Shown one piece after another: positions 23,117-35,500 of a DNA stretch of 64,000 nt (position 1 is its first letter; each line of letters starts with the position of its first letter). Below the pieces are notes generated by a model. That model saw only the letters and a list, made by a program, of their open reading frames with translations, was not told where the DNA came from and searched no databases. The stretch is from Nicotiana tabacum. Its lineage: Eukaryota > Streptophyta > Magnoliopsida > Solanales > Solanaceae. The stretch covers positions 98,564,826 through 98,628,825 of the forward strand of contig NC_134093.1 in the NCBI RefSeq assembly GCF_000715075.1, in the 5' to 3' direction. The translations under genes were made by a program, and so were the position numbers.

Positions 23117-26100
23117 AAACATACGTTCGTCCTCGAACGTGCCAAGAGTTATTCCCAAAACCATCAAACCGCCGTATAACCTTACCATGCACATACCCGG
23201 GGGTGATCCTATATCACCCTATCTCATATAGGTCTGATAACACAACATAACTGAAATTTCTCAATTCAACCTAGTCCATAAGCCTTAGAATCCAATTTTC
23301 CAACATCTGAAATTTCTTATAAGATCTGAATCTCGCAACCTACACCCTGTATAAGTCTGATCAAGCTGTACCAAGCCGCAACTATAACCCAAGATACAAT
23401 CGCATGATATATCACATAACATAGATACTCGAAGCAATGATTTCTAATCACAGTAGCTGCTCAAAATAACCCAATGCTGGTAATAAACCTCATATCAAAC
23501 AAGACTCCATTCTGAAACCTTCGTACACTAACGATGATGAAAGGAACACGCAGAAACTCATAACCATTCATCATATCAACCAGTCATGGAACTCCCTCTC
23601 CATCGACAAGAACTATAGCAAATTTCTAAGCCGACTTTCGATATTATCCTTCCAACCATGCTGTAATCTATTCCGATAGTATCCATTCTAGGTCCAAGGA
23701 CATCATCTCATCCAACATGACCACGCTAGTAACATGACACATCAATACAATCTAAAGCCATAACCCGTGTAATCCGTGCACAATAAGCAACATTTCAAAT
23801 ATACTCAATGATGGAAAAAATGACTCAGACGAGAGAACTGTCCCACAAACTCAACAAGTACCACCACAACGCAATGCTCAGAACCTATCACAATCGTAGA
23901 ACCAAAACACACGAATCAAACACAAGGGATCATATCTCAACATAACTCCGCTGCAATGCAAGGCCCCGTCCAAACACTGGTCCATATCAAATACCTCAGC
24001 CACCATGCTTAAAATCAACAACCACTGCAATCCGACATCAAGTACTTAAAGTGCATTACCATTACCATGGAGATGCAAATGACACAATGCCACACAAACT
24101 CGAAAGAACATAACCAATGCACAATCAATCATGCATCACCCAAATACCCATCTCGCGCAAATTGCGCTATAAAGCCCTAATAGAACTGCACCATGTATGC
24201 ATACAACCAACGAATCACAACTCCTCGTAGCATAGAAGAGTAACTCACATATCATTCCAGAACATGAATAAGTTCAACAACAACCGAACGGCACGTCCCT
24301 CGACAATAGCAGTATGGAGCCAACCAATCCAGCTCTGTGTGGAATACATATCCTAATTGGGCCTACCAATGGATCCCCCCCCCCAAATCAACTCCGGGCA
24401 CCCACAAATAGATAAATAAACCTCCGAAAGCCCATAATGACTGAATCATAGCACATACTATCATCTGGCTAGCTTTGGTCATGACTTCACAGTCCATAAC
24501 CATGAAATAATCCCCTCCTGAGAACTCCTAGTCTCCAAATCCATAGAACACACAATTACCATATCTGATCCCAACTCCACCGCCAGAATGTCTATCATAT
24601 CTCTCATACACGATCATCCCACGAGAAATACTTCTAAACTTCTTCCGAGCCACATACCGGAATTTGAATATCAGCAGTCGATCAACCAGAAGAGTGTCGC
24701 AGTACCAGTGAAGTATCCATACATCAAAACACATTGCCCCTTCTAAAATCTATACTCTCATCAAGCCATACCAAATAGTAATATCATTTACCTAGTCATC
24801 TGAAACTGTCCATGCCCCTACGAATTTTATGACCTTCCCTTCCAAAATAGAACTATGATCCAGATCACGTAAGCCTCAATTCCACATAACACACCGCATA
24901 TACCATTCCATCATAAGAAAAGTACGAGAACTGCATAGTCCACTCCGAGTCACAAGAAACTACATACTCAATTAGCCAAGGACCTTCCATTTGATTTAAT
25001 CTAGGAGAAATTCACTATACACCACATGCTCCTCACGCCAGCAGGAAAAATACCCCTCGAACCTTGGTAAAAACCATTAAGAACTCCTCGAACCCATTTG
25101 TACATAACCAGGCTATCAGAACTGAATCTCTCTAACTCAACCCAGCCATGCAGGTTGCCAAAACCCAATAGCATTTCCACGAAAGACCTGTAGAGACTAG
25201 CCATGTCATAAGTACCCAAAGAACCGATTATATCCATTACTGTACTGATCCAACCTACTACCAAGTTGTCCTAACTCTCCGAGTTCTTTTAGATTTACCT
25301 TCAAATTGTTAGTTCTCCTCACCATAATACCACGATCCTCAACCAAAACTCACCACACAAGAGACCCTAGTATAAAACCACAATGCCCTACGACCCATAA
25401 GTCGCTGACTTCCCTCTTAAGCACCCCAAAGCACCACAATCGAGACACCCACTCTAAAGAGACCTTGTGTGAACCTAAAATTATTTCCTTCACCTTCTTG
25501 ATACTGAAATGCATAGTCCATAATGATATAAAAATGCCACAAGTCTCGACACCGTCCAATGTACCTCTCAGTTTCTAGCCATATACAAATCTTGAAAATT
25601 TAGAATCGCTACATTTAAATCTTGAATCCATTAGAACCATTCTAGAGAGTCATCCACTCTTCTCAAATCTCAATTAAACCGACCAAACGAACCGAACGAC
25701 CTGTGACCCATTAGCACACCAACACCCAAGGGAGTAACCCACACTCCTACGCAACCGAGCAATTCCTACTACATGCACACTAGGTCCTTCATGACTAACC
25801 ACTCAATCATTTCATGATTCCCATATACCCATAGAGTGTAATACAACCCATATCTAGAAATCCCCTTACTCGAGTCATCCTCAATATCAACCCCTGCAGT
25901 CATAACTGATTCACTAGTATACCTCAAACCGAAACCAATACAACACATAATCATGCAATCAACTCGTCGATAGCAGACTCCCTCACTTGGCTCAAAGCCA
26001 TAGAACAAAACACACAATAACTCACAATGCCCATACTATATTACTGCCATAATACCGCGGTGAGATTCGACTAAATCCTTCATCAGCTCATGCAACACAA

Positions 26101-26849
26101 ACCATCTAGTACCTCAAATCATCTGCAAATCTCGCATTCATCCTCTTGATGGTTAATCCAACTTCCACAAGCGGTCCAGACTCAAATTGCAACACATATA
26201 ATTCGCTGGTAAAGGAGAACTTTCTGGAAAAACAACATAGGGACCGCACAACCTCAGGACACCCAGCGGAGGTAACCCACCTACTTTGCCTCAAGCTGAC
26301 ATCTCTTTATACTCTTCCACAGTTATAACTATTACGCAATCACTTAATCTTCTTGATTCTGAACTCATCAACAAGACATGAGAATCTACTTCACTCCACA
26401 ACTAAACAACATGAGAGATCCCTCAACACACCCATAACTCGAGACCATACGCCATATCAAGATAGAAATCAAACACCCAATAGTCCTTGCTACCTCTCAA
26501 GTAAACTCTTCTCGTCACATTTGAATAATCTGAACACATCTCGCAGTCACATCATACTCATCACGTAGTCATCCAATCACAAATTCCACTAGTAGGGACA
26601 CCAATAGACGTATAAGTCCCAAAAGCACGTTCCCACTCAATCTAAATCTCCGTGCTTAGGCTACCGTCAAAACCCGGCCTCAAGTCCTCCAAACTGGCCC
26701 ATCGTCACCATGCCAAAATCACATCTCGTACCTCAACCATGGAATCACATGCCGTCGTTGCACATATGATACTGAGCGCTCATGTGCGCATACAAATGCG
26801 TGGAAGGAATTCAAAGGGTCACGCTTCAAGCTGAATCAATGTCGCACGA
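23117..26849 (-). other. Element D interior, main part: no recognised gene
   Basis: About 3.7 kb. I looked on both strands for CCHC knuckles, D-S/T-G, Y-x-D-D, HHCC and D-D-E motifs and saw none. The minus (sense) strand has several unrelated ORFs of 68-87 codons (for example 25001-25264, 25769-26017, 24528-24734) that I do not recognise. A run of 10 C lies at 24375-24384. It ends where solo LTR G is inserted; the leader resumes at 29039. Confidence 0.6.
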
Positions 26850-26945
26850 TGTGAACACCTAATTTTTGACTATATTTGAATTTTTATCACCTTCTACTAT
26901 GTAAATATTTTCAGAATTTAATATATATTTTTTAGCTTTGTTACA

Positions 26946-26947
<2 letters not shown>

Positions 26948-26988
<41 letters not shown>
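26948..26988. repeat. (TA)n microsatellite, about 41 bp
   Basis: Uninterrupted alternating TA within the U3 of solo LTR G. Confidence 0.95.
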
Positions 26989-26993
<5 letters not shown>

Positions 26994-26994
26994 T

Positions 26995-27330
26995 AAGTAG
27001 AAATTGTTTAATAAAAAAAGTAAAAGAAAGTGAAAAATTAAAAAAATAAAAGTAAAAGAATGTGAAAATTTAAAAAATAAAAAGTAAAATAAAGTTGGAA
27101 TTAAAAAATAAAAGTAAGGGTATCTGATTTTTTTTAATAAAAAAGTAAAAGTAAGTGGGAAATAAAAAAAAAAGTAAAATAAGTGAGAAATAAAAAAAGA
27201 AAAGTAAAAAAGTGGGATTTTAAATATATTAAAAGTAAAAAAAGTGAGAAATTAAAAAATAAAAGTAAAGGAAAGTGGGGAATTATTTTTTTAAAAAAAT
27301 AAGAAAAATAGGAAGTGGAAATTCTTTTTA
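26995..27330. repeat. A-rich degenerate minisatellite
   Basis: Around ten variants of a 30-40 bp unit built from AAAAATAAAAGTAAAA and AAAGTGAGAAAT words, just upstream of the LTR G TATA box. Strong purine bias on the plus strand. Confidence 0.7.
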
Positions 27331-27387
27331 ATTAAAAATAATAAATAAATAAATAAATAAAAAATCTGAAAATTCCGAAATTTTTTC

Positions 27388-27395
27388 TATAAATA
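27388..27395 (+). promoter_or_regulatory. TATA box of LTR G
   Basis: TATAAATA in the context TTCTATAAATAGAAG, followed by a purine-rich leader. This is a textbook plant core promoter spacing within an LTR. Confidence 0.6.
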
Positions 27396-29038
27396 GAAGA
27401 GAAATGTAATGAAAAAAGAGAGGAGAGAAGGATAAAAAAAAAGAGGGAGAAAGGAATTGAGAGAAATTTATTTTTTTCTTCTAGGATAAGGAAATTTCTA
27501 CTCGTATCATTCTTTCTTCGTCTTTCTTTAGAAAAAAACCAGCAGCTTCACCACCCAAAAAAACCTTTAAACCTCCATAGAACAACCCTTTTAATACCAT
27601 AAACTACCATCCAAACCCAGTCGAAATAGTGAGGTTTTTAGTTGAGGTCGTCGACGAGTTTCGATGCTCCGTTTGAGGTCTTGCGTGCGGTCTGAATGAG
27701 TTTAAGATTCAAAGCTGTAAAACCGTAAAGTTTCAGATTCAATTTTTGAGGCCCACTTCTTATCTTGTTTTGATTAATGATATGAGTTGCTTCTTTTTCT
27801 TTTGGTGTTCTTTGGTGTTCATTTATATCTTGAATGAATGAAATTATTCTCTGTTAAACATGCCAATTTTTGAGCTTCCTCTTTGTATATTTATTTTAGT
27901 TCATTAGCATGTTCTCTTAAAAAAAGGGTTCATCCATGAATGATTTAATGAAATTTTCTAATTGATAAGTGAGTTGTGATTGTTCATAAAAAAAAAATTT
28001 CTTATTGAAATGGAAGCTCAAGCAATGTTATGTCTCTATTTGGTTATTTAGTCCTTCATGTGTTAATAAATGAGCTTTAGTAGTTCCATCTTTGTTTTAA
28101 ATTAAGCTGTCAATAGTCTAAAGTATAGAGTTAAGTTGTTAAACAAGTTTAACTAGAATTATGTCACTGGTGAAGATCCAATGTTTGGGCCTAGACACAT
28201 GGGTTGTTGAAGGGAGTGGGTTTGTGAGGTTACTATAAGCTAATGAAGAAAGTTATTTTATTTTTGGGCCAAAACTTGAAATCTGTTAGGCCCATTAATC
28301 TCGTACAATGACCCCTTTTTGTAGTTCTTGAATAATTAATTTAATCTATTTTCATTCTTTTCTACAATGATATACTCTTATGGCTTTACAAATCTCAAAT
28401 TAGTTTAAGACAAATAATTCATAAACTTTGTAGCTTCCTTTAGGTGCGATTAATAATAAATCATCGTGACTGTGGGTACGGTTCCCGTGGCATGGTCACG
28501 ATACGTAATCCCCAATTCGAGTGTGCGTTTCACGTGACTCGACCACAACTTCAAACAATAATAAATAAAATTAAACACGTTGTAGATTGCGGGTGCATTT
28601 CACGTGACGCGATTTGCGATGTGTATAAACAACGAGTGTATGACAATGTAACTCGTCTCATATTAATTCCATAAAAATTTAAAATGCAGTAATGTAATGA
28701 AAGCGGTAAAAGGAATAAAAATACACATATAGGTTTAAAACATGTATTAAATCAGATAGCCAGACCAATTATTAATAGTTGAGCGTCCGTGCTAAAATCA
28801 CGGAACTCGGGAATGCCTCACACCTTCTCTCGGGTACCCGATCTTCTATGTTCGCAGACCATAAATAAGAGTCAATTTTTCTCGATTTAGGATTCTAAAT
28901 TAAATCGGTGACTTGGGACACCATAAATTATTCCAAGTGGTGACTCTGAATAAATAAATAATCCCATTTCAAATAATGTCACTTAAATTGGAAAAACTCC
29001 CCTATCCCCTATCCCCCCGGAAAAAAGGAGGTGTGACA

Positions 29039-29175
29039 CATGATAAGGAAAGAAAGATGGGAAGTATATCCTAAATGTCATGTAGCCTCTCGAAGATAGG
29101 CATGTACGTCATCATACTGATCCTCAAGACTCTACTAGACAATTGCTCATGACTTGTAGAACCTATGAACCTAGA
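29039..29175 (-). other. Element D 5' leader (beside primer site)
   Basis: It carries GACTCTACTAGAC and TGCTCATGACT, matched at the same place in C (about 9550-9575) and F (about 44260-44290) and in the H leader on the other strand (about 53610-53640). Conservation in a gag-less element suggests a cis-acting role. Confidence 0.6.
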
Positions 29176-29187
29176 GCTCTGATACCA
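29176..29187 (-). other. Element D primer-binding site (tRNA-Met type)
   Basis: TGGTATCAGAGC on the minus strand, three bases from the LTR. Confidence 0.9.
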
Positions 29188-29190
29188 ACT

Positions 29191-32100
29191 TGCCACGACC
29201 CCAAATCCACTAGTCGTGATGGCACCTAACCCAACCCGCTAGGTAATCCAAATAACCACTAACCAATTCCAATAACAATTAATAAAGCGATTAAGTAAAG
29301 AAATATCTGAATCTTATACATTCCCCAAGGACTAGTAGTACAAATCTTGAGCTTCTAAGATTAGAGTTTACAAAGCTGAAATGAAATAAATACATCGTCT
29401 GTTTGGAAAAGTATATAAATAGAATTTATTTATAGATCTAAGGCTACCACGAACAAGAGAAAGCTACAACCGGGATGCAGGTATATCTTCAATCCCGCTC
29501 CCATCGAACACAGCAACATCAGCAACTAACATCTGCACACAAGGTGCAGAAGTGTAGTATGCGTACAACCGACCCCATGTACTCAGTAAGTAACAAACCT
29601 AACCTTAGGTTGAAAGTAGTGACGAGCTAACACAAGGTCGGGTACAATACCAATATTCCACAACAGTTCATAACAACATAATACAAGTAATAAAAGAGGT
29701 ATCTTAGTAAAAACTCAAATCTTTTACCTAATATGCTAAAATACGAGTAAGATTGAAAACTGTGATTTTTTCCAAAATCTTTTCAACAATAAGTAAGATA
29801 TTTCATTTTCAGATAGCATGAGGAAAGTATGTCTCTATGCCTATATGTCAAGATACAGGTAAAATCATAAATGTCCCAAAACTGGGTAGCAGAAGGAAAT
29901 GCATCTCTATGCATGTATCTCAAGTACGCATATCAATTGCAATGCATCTCGATGATGAGCTCGTATACTCACACTCTCATAGTACTCAATCTTACTATCT
30001 CGCATCCTCTCTCACTATGCTCAATGCCCAGCACACTCAATCACTCAATGCTATACAATACCCGATGCGGCGTGCAGCCCGATCCACATATTTATAGTCG
30101 ACTACGCTCTTTGAGAGTGTGCAAACTCCGGAGGGGCTCCTTCTGCCCAAGCATTATATCGCTGCGGCGTGCAGCCCGATCCCAAAAAGGTAATCAATAT
30201 ATCACTGTGGCGTATTGCCCGATCCCATAAAATATAATAAGTATATCGCTGCGGCGTACAACTCGATCCCATAAAATATAATCAATATAATATGTTGCGG
30301 CATACAGCCCGATCCAAAAATATCACTCACTCTTAGGCCCTCGACTTCATTCAGTTATCAATCTCTCTTGTCTCAATCACGGACTCACAATGTCATGAAA
30401 CAAGCCCGACAACAATGATATGATTTATCAGTAAATAATATCTGAGACTGAGTTATGGTATGAATGCATGGATATGACTGAGTATGAAATATCAAAGAAA
30501 TCAGTGAGATGACACTAAAAAATGACCACTATGGGTCCAAACAGTATCAGCATAATGCCTAAACATGATATCTAGCATGATTGACAGCTTAACTACTTTA
30601 TCACATGGTGGAAACACGGATATCAACAATGTAGGACCACCATACAGTGCCATAGAAGTAACAGAGTCCCAATTCACATGGTACATGCCCGTCACCTAGC
30701 ATGTGCGTCACCTCAATACCAATCACATAACACGTATTGCGGGGTTTCATACCCTCAGCACTAAGTTAAGAAGAGTTACTTACCTCGAACGAGCCAATAC
30801 CAATGTCGAGCAAGCTAAGTGATGTTCCAAAGATGCCAACACGCGCGTAGCGACCTCCGAAAGGCTCAAAACTAGGCAAAAGCAACTCAAATACATCAAA
30901 TAAATCCCAAGGAAACAATTCCAAATGATAAAGATCGAATCCTTAATCAAAACCCAAAGCCGGCCAAATATCACACCTGGGCCGATGCCTCGAAACCTAA
31001 CAAATCTCACAAAATCTGACAACCTATTCAATTATGAGTCCAACCATACTAGTTTCACTCAAATCCGACTCCAATTCTATGTTCAAAACTCCCAAATTCA
31101 TATTAAGAAACTTTAGGCCAAAACACCCAATTTCCTCTTTAAATTCACAATCCAATTACCAAAAATGAAGGTAGATTCATGAAATATAACCAAAACCGAG
31201 TAGAGAACACTTACCCCAATTCATATGGTGACATTTGCTTCAAAACTCACCTCAATCAGAACTTGGAATATTAAAATGAAGCCAAAATCGCGAACCCTTG
31301 TATTTTTCATTCTCCCCAGCACTTTCGCACCTGTAACACAGTAGCCGCTTCTGCGGCGTCGCTTTTCCGACCAAAATCACGCTTCTATGGAGAAGCACTG
31401 GAGGCCTGCCTTAGCACCTGCGGTAAAAGTTTCACATCTGCACACTCACAGGTGCACGCCCAAATATCATTTTTGCGCTGCCAACCACTTCTGCGCTCAA
31501 CTCACCGCATTTGCGCCTTCGCAGATGTGAAGCAATCTCTGCTTCTGCGGACCCCTGCTCCCAGCAATATTTCCGCTCCTGCGACCCCTTCGTCGCTTCT
31601 GCGACCATCGCACCTGCGCAAACCATCCGTAGGTGCGGTAACACCAGAACTAGCAATAACAACATTGAAGAAAATGATCCGAAATCAATCTGAAACACGC
31701 TCGAGCCCCTCGGGACCCCGTCCAAACATACCCATAAGTCACATAACATAACACGGACCTACTCAAGGCCTCAAAATACACATAAAACATACACCTCAAA
31801 TTGAAATCTATGAACTTTGAACTTTTAATTTTCAAAACTCGCGCCGAAACATATCAAATCATCCCAGAATGAACCAAAATTTTGCACACAATCCCCAAAT
31901 GACATTATGAAGCTATTCCAATTCTCGGAACCAAAATCTGAATCTGATATCCTCCAAGTCAACTTTCGGTCAAATTTATGAACTTTCCAAACCTTCAAAT
32001 TCTCAATTTTCCCCAATTTGAGCCGAGACCTTATAGAAACATCCAAATATAAATCCGAGCATATGCCCGTGTCCAAAATCACTATTCGGACCTAACGGTA

Positions 32101-32327
32101 CCATCAAAACTCCGTTCCGAGGTCAAATTCACAGAAATCCAAAACTTGGTCAACTCTTTCTACTTAAAGCTTCAACAATGAAATTCATTCTTCCAAACCG
32201 ATTCCGAATAACCTAAAAATCAAAACTGACGATTCACATAAATTATAATACATCATACGAAGATACTCATGCCCGTAAAGTATCGAGCGAAATGCAAATG
32301 CTCAAAATAACCGGTTGGGTCGTTACA
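29191..32327 (-). repeat. Element D 5' LTR (3137 bp)
   Basis: Starts TGCCACGACCCCAAATCC and ends GGTTGGGTCGTTACA. It is near-identical in layout to the 3' LTR: hairpin 29560-29585, minisatellite 30058-30330, donors 30778-30785 and 31209-31216 (minus strand), word array 31320-31640. It carries about 90 bp (around 31080-31170) absent from the other LTR. Confidence 0.9.
30058..30330. repeat. Element D 5' LTR minisatellite
   Basis: This is the counterpart of 20957-21225, with the same 45-bp unit and private substitutions in several copies. Confidence 0.85.
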
Positions 32328-32531
32328 ATTATGTTAGTAAGTCTTTACTAGATGCTGAGACACGGTATCCTCACCTAGAAAAACTTGGTTTAGCTTTAAT
32401 TATGGCATCAAGGAAGTTACGACCTTATGTTCAATGTCATCATATTTCTGTTGTAACTGCTTTTCCGCTAAGGAATATATTGCATAAGAAAGACTTATCA
32501 AGAAGGTTAGCTAAATAGTTTATAGAGCTTA
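32328..32531 (+). pseudogene. Tat-lineage RT-linked RNase H, part 2
   Basis: Resumes with VSKSLLDAETRYPHLEKLG and continues LIMASRKLRPYVQCH, then HISVVTAFPLRNILHKKDLS, a stop, and FIEL, where LTR E is inserted. The AE-Y-x-x-LEK-LAL pattern is the C-terminal half of gypsy RNase H and the connection to the second RNase H. Joining the two sides of element D restores one continuous reading. Confidence 0.9.
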
Positions 32532-35500
32532 TGTCACGACCCTAAATTTTCCTCTGTGGGATGTCGTGATGGCACCTAGTCTTAGGGACTAGGTAAGCCT
32601 AACACTTACTGAATTAGTGGTAACTCAACCAATAATTTTTAAATATGAAATAGAAATTTCATGCAATCCCAAAACCGGTAGTACAAGTCACAAACTCTAC
32701 AGAGTTTACTAGAAAATCTCTAAATACAACTGTTCCAGAGTAGAATCAATAGTGCAAGAAAATATCAGAAGGTGTCTCCGAAGCCTGCAAACGCGACAGC
32801 AGGTATACCTTGAGACTCCACAACAATACTCGATCAACTAACAAGAATATCAATAACTCTGGGGGTACCTGGATCTGCACAAAAAGATGTGCAGAAGCGT
32901 AGCATGAGTACATCATAACGGTACCTAGTAAATATCAAGTCTAACCATGGTAGAGTAGTCACGAGGCCAGGTCAAGATACCTACCAGACATATAAAGATG
33001 TACAATATGTTATATGAAGCTAACAAGGAAAAATTTTCAATGTAAGGCTAATAATAGAAGAATTTCCAATACAAATCAACAATGAAAATAATGAGAACAC
33101 GGATGGCATCGAGCAAACAATCAAGCAATTGAGTAACAACACAGTCAAAGTACAAATATAATATAAAAAGGGCAGGGCATCACCCTTTGTGCTTTTACTC
33201 TCGTCCTTACCAGGAAATGATGAATAATTTAAACACAATTCCAACTTGAATATAGTAAAGCGTCAAATGAGTTATTAAGTCAATTTAGGATTTAAATAAG
33301 GTAAAATAGTGGAGAGGTTGTCCAAATAGAATATCAATTGAGTTTAGTTTAGAAATATATGAGATCCAATATTATATTGCATTTATCAAATTAAGACATT
33401 CAATCAAATTTTAATGAGATAAATATGAGATTTATTAAAGTAAAACGTAATAACAATTTTTCACACAAATTACACGACAATAAGATAATGAGGAAGTTGA
33501 GGTATCAATTAGAGTAAAAATATAATCACCATTTAAATTTAGTAAATCTCCAAATAAGATATGAGTTTTATTTTTGAAAGACACGCAAGTGGAACAACTT
33601 GAAAATTCTTTCATTTACCTCTGCTAAATTCTCAGCAACTTAACATATTACATAGGATGTATGACTCACACAAGAAGTCCATATTGTTCCATTTTTAATA
33701 TATTGGCGGTTAATTATTTATAATCAAAATACAATGAGGTGATTTAAGAAACCACAGTAACCGTCCTAGCATGAAATGCATAATAAGAATCATAAACGAA
33801 ATTAACCTTAATATCACAATAATTTCATATATGTTCATTTGTTGCGGCGTGCAACCCGATCCCATACAATATTAATCATATCTGTTACGGCGATCCCACA
33901 CAATAATAATCATATCTGTTGCGGCGTGCAACTCGATCCCTCTCAATATTAATCATATCTGTTGCGGCGTACAACCCGATCCCTCACAATATTAAATCAT
34001 ATTCGGTGCGGCGTGCAACCCGATCCCGTACAATATTAATCATATATGTTATGGCGTGCAACTCGATCCCTCTCAATATTAAATCATATCTGTTTGCGGC
34101 GTGCAACCCGATCCCTCTCAATATTAATCATATCTGATGCGGCGTGCAACCTGATCCCTCTGAATATTAAATCATATTCGTTGCAGCGTACAACCCGATC
34201 CCTCTCAATATTAATCATATATGTTGCGGTATGCAACCCGATCCCTCTCAATATTAAATCATATATGTTGCGGTGAGCAACCCGATCCCTCTCAATATTA
34301 ATCATATCAGTTGCGGCATGCAACCCGATCCCTCTCAATATTAAATCATATTCGTTGCGGTGTGCAACTCGATCCCTCTCAATATTAATCATATTTGTTG
34401 CGGCGTGCAAGCCGATCCCTCTCAATATTAAATCATATTCGTTGCGGTGTGTAACCCGATCCCTCTCAATATAAATCAACCAATTTACAAACAACTACGG
34501 TATACCACAAAATCAAAAGAAATAACGAGGCTACACAAAGAAGTCACAACTAAGGAAAAAGGCTGCACGGTAGCTCACGAAATCAAATAGCAAGGAAATG
34601 ACAATCCATAAGCCAAAGCACAATTTATGAGCATCAATTAACAATTAAGGCATGTAGCAGGTAAAGCATGAATTCAATGAGTGGTTACGATCAACAATTG
34701 GCATATAAGGTGATCTTGACAACAAAGATGGAACATGTGCTAACAATTTCAAGTAAAGCACGTACAAACAATTCTAACAACAAAAGATGTAGTCATGAAA
34801 AGATAGATGCAATTAATTACATGAAGGAAGCCTAACAATCCATACCAGTCAAATACTACATATAGATTATGTACCCACTCGTCACCTCGCGTACACGACC
34901 TTCACATAATACGAATGACATAATCATCTCAAATCCTAAGGGGTGGTTTCCACCACACAAAGTTAGACAAGACACTTTCCTCGACTTGCGTTAATTCAAT
35001 CCACTAGTAAGTTTTTCCTCGATTATCCAATTCCGACTGACTCGAATCTAGCCAAAACAATTAATTCGATACAGTCAATACAAGTTATATGAATTAATTC
35101 CATATGAAAATACTAATTTTTCCAACAAAAAACCGAAATTCACTCAAAAATTGCAAGCGGGTCCCACATCTCGGAACCTGACAAAAGTTATAAAATACGA
35201 ACGCCCATTCAACCACGAGTCCAACCATACTAAAATTACTAAATTCCGATAACAATTCAACCCTCAAATCTTCAAATTTAACCAAAAGGGTTTTGAAAAA
35301 TTTCCAACTTAAATCACCAATTAAATGCTAAAAATAGCAATCGATTCGGGTAATTTGACCAAAATTGAGTTAAGAACACTTACCCCATTATTTCCATTGA
35401 AGATCTCTCAATCATTGCCTCTCCCCGAGCTCCAAATCGTTAAAAAATAAAAAATTGACGAAGTCCAATTTTCAGAACTTAAACTCTCTACCTAGTCATT

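Larger units (their letters stand above)
26850..29038 (+). mobile_element. Solo LTR G (2189 bp), Ogre/Tat-like, inside element D
   Basis: Starts TGTGAACACCTAATTTTTGA and ends AAAAAAGGAGGTGTGACA, the same termini as the element A LTR. The flanks are CACGA (26845-26849) and CATGA (29039-29043), a target duplication with one C-to-T change. There is no polypurine tract or primer site beside it, so it is a solo LTR left by LTR-LTR recombination. Contains a TATA box, an (AT)n run and A-rich repeats. Confidence 0.85.
20094..32327 (-). mobile_element. Element D: complete LTR element without recognisable gag-pol, minus orientation
   Basis: Two LTRs of about 3.0-3.1 kb (20094-23103 and 29191-32327) flank an interior of about 3.9 kb once solo LTR G (26850-29038) is removed. 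The target duplication ATTAT (20089-20093 and 32328-32332) is perfect, and removing the element restores the Tat RNase H reading. It has a Met-type primer site, a polypurine tract and conserved leader, but nothing resembling gag, protease, RT or integrase. That fits a large non-autonomous derivative mobilised by an autonomous relative such as H or F. Confidence 0.9.

Noticed and set aside
23117..26849. Degenerate gag-pol hidden in element D
   Set aside because: No catalytic or zinc motifs or recognisable stretches on either strand, whereas even badly decayed H and Tat pol are easy to see by eye. A profile search could still overturn this.
26948..26988. (TA)n run as an origin or structural element
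   Set aside because: Simple microsatellites are common in LTR U3 regions; nothing else supports a special role.
33838..34478. CRISPR-like regular repeat
   Set aside because: Units are contiguous with no unique spacers, the whole repeat diverges between copies, and it lies within a plant LTR.
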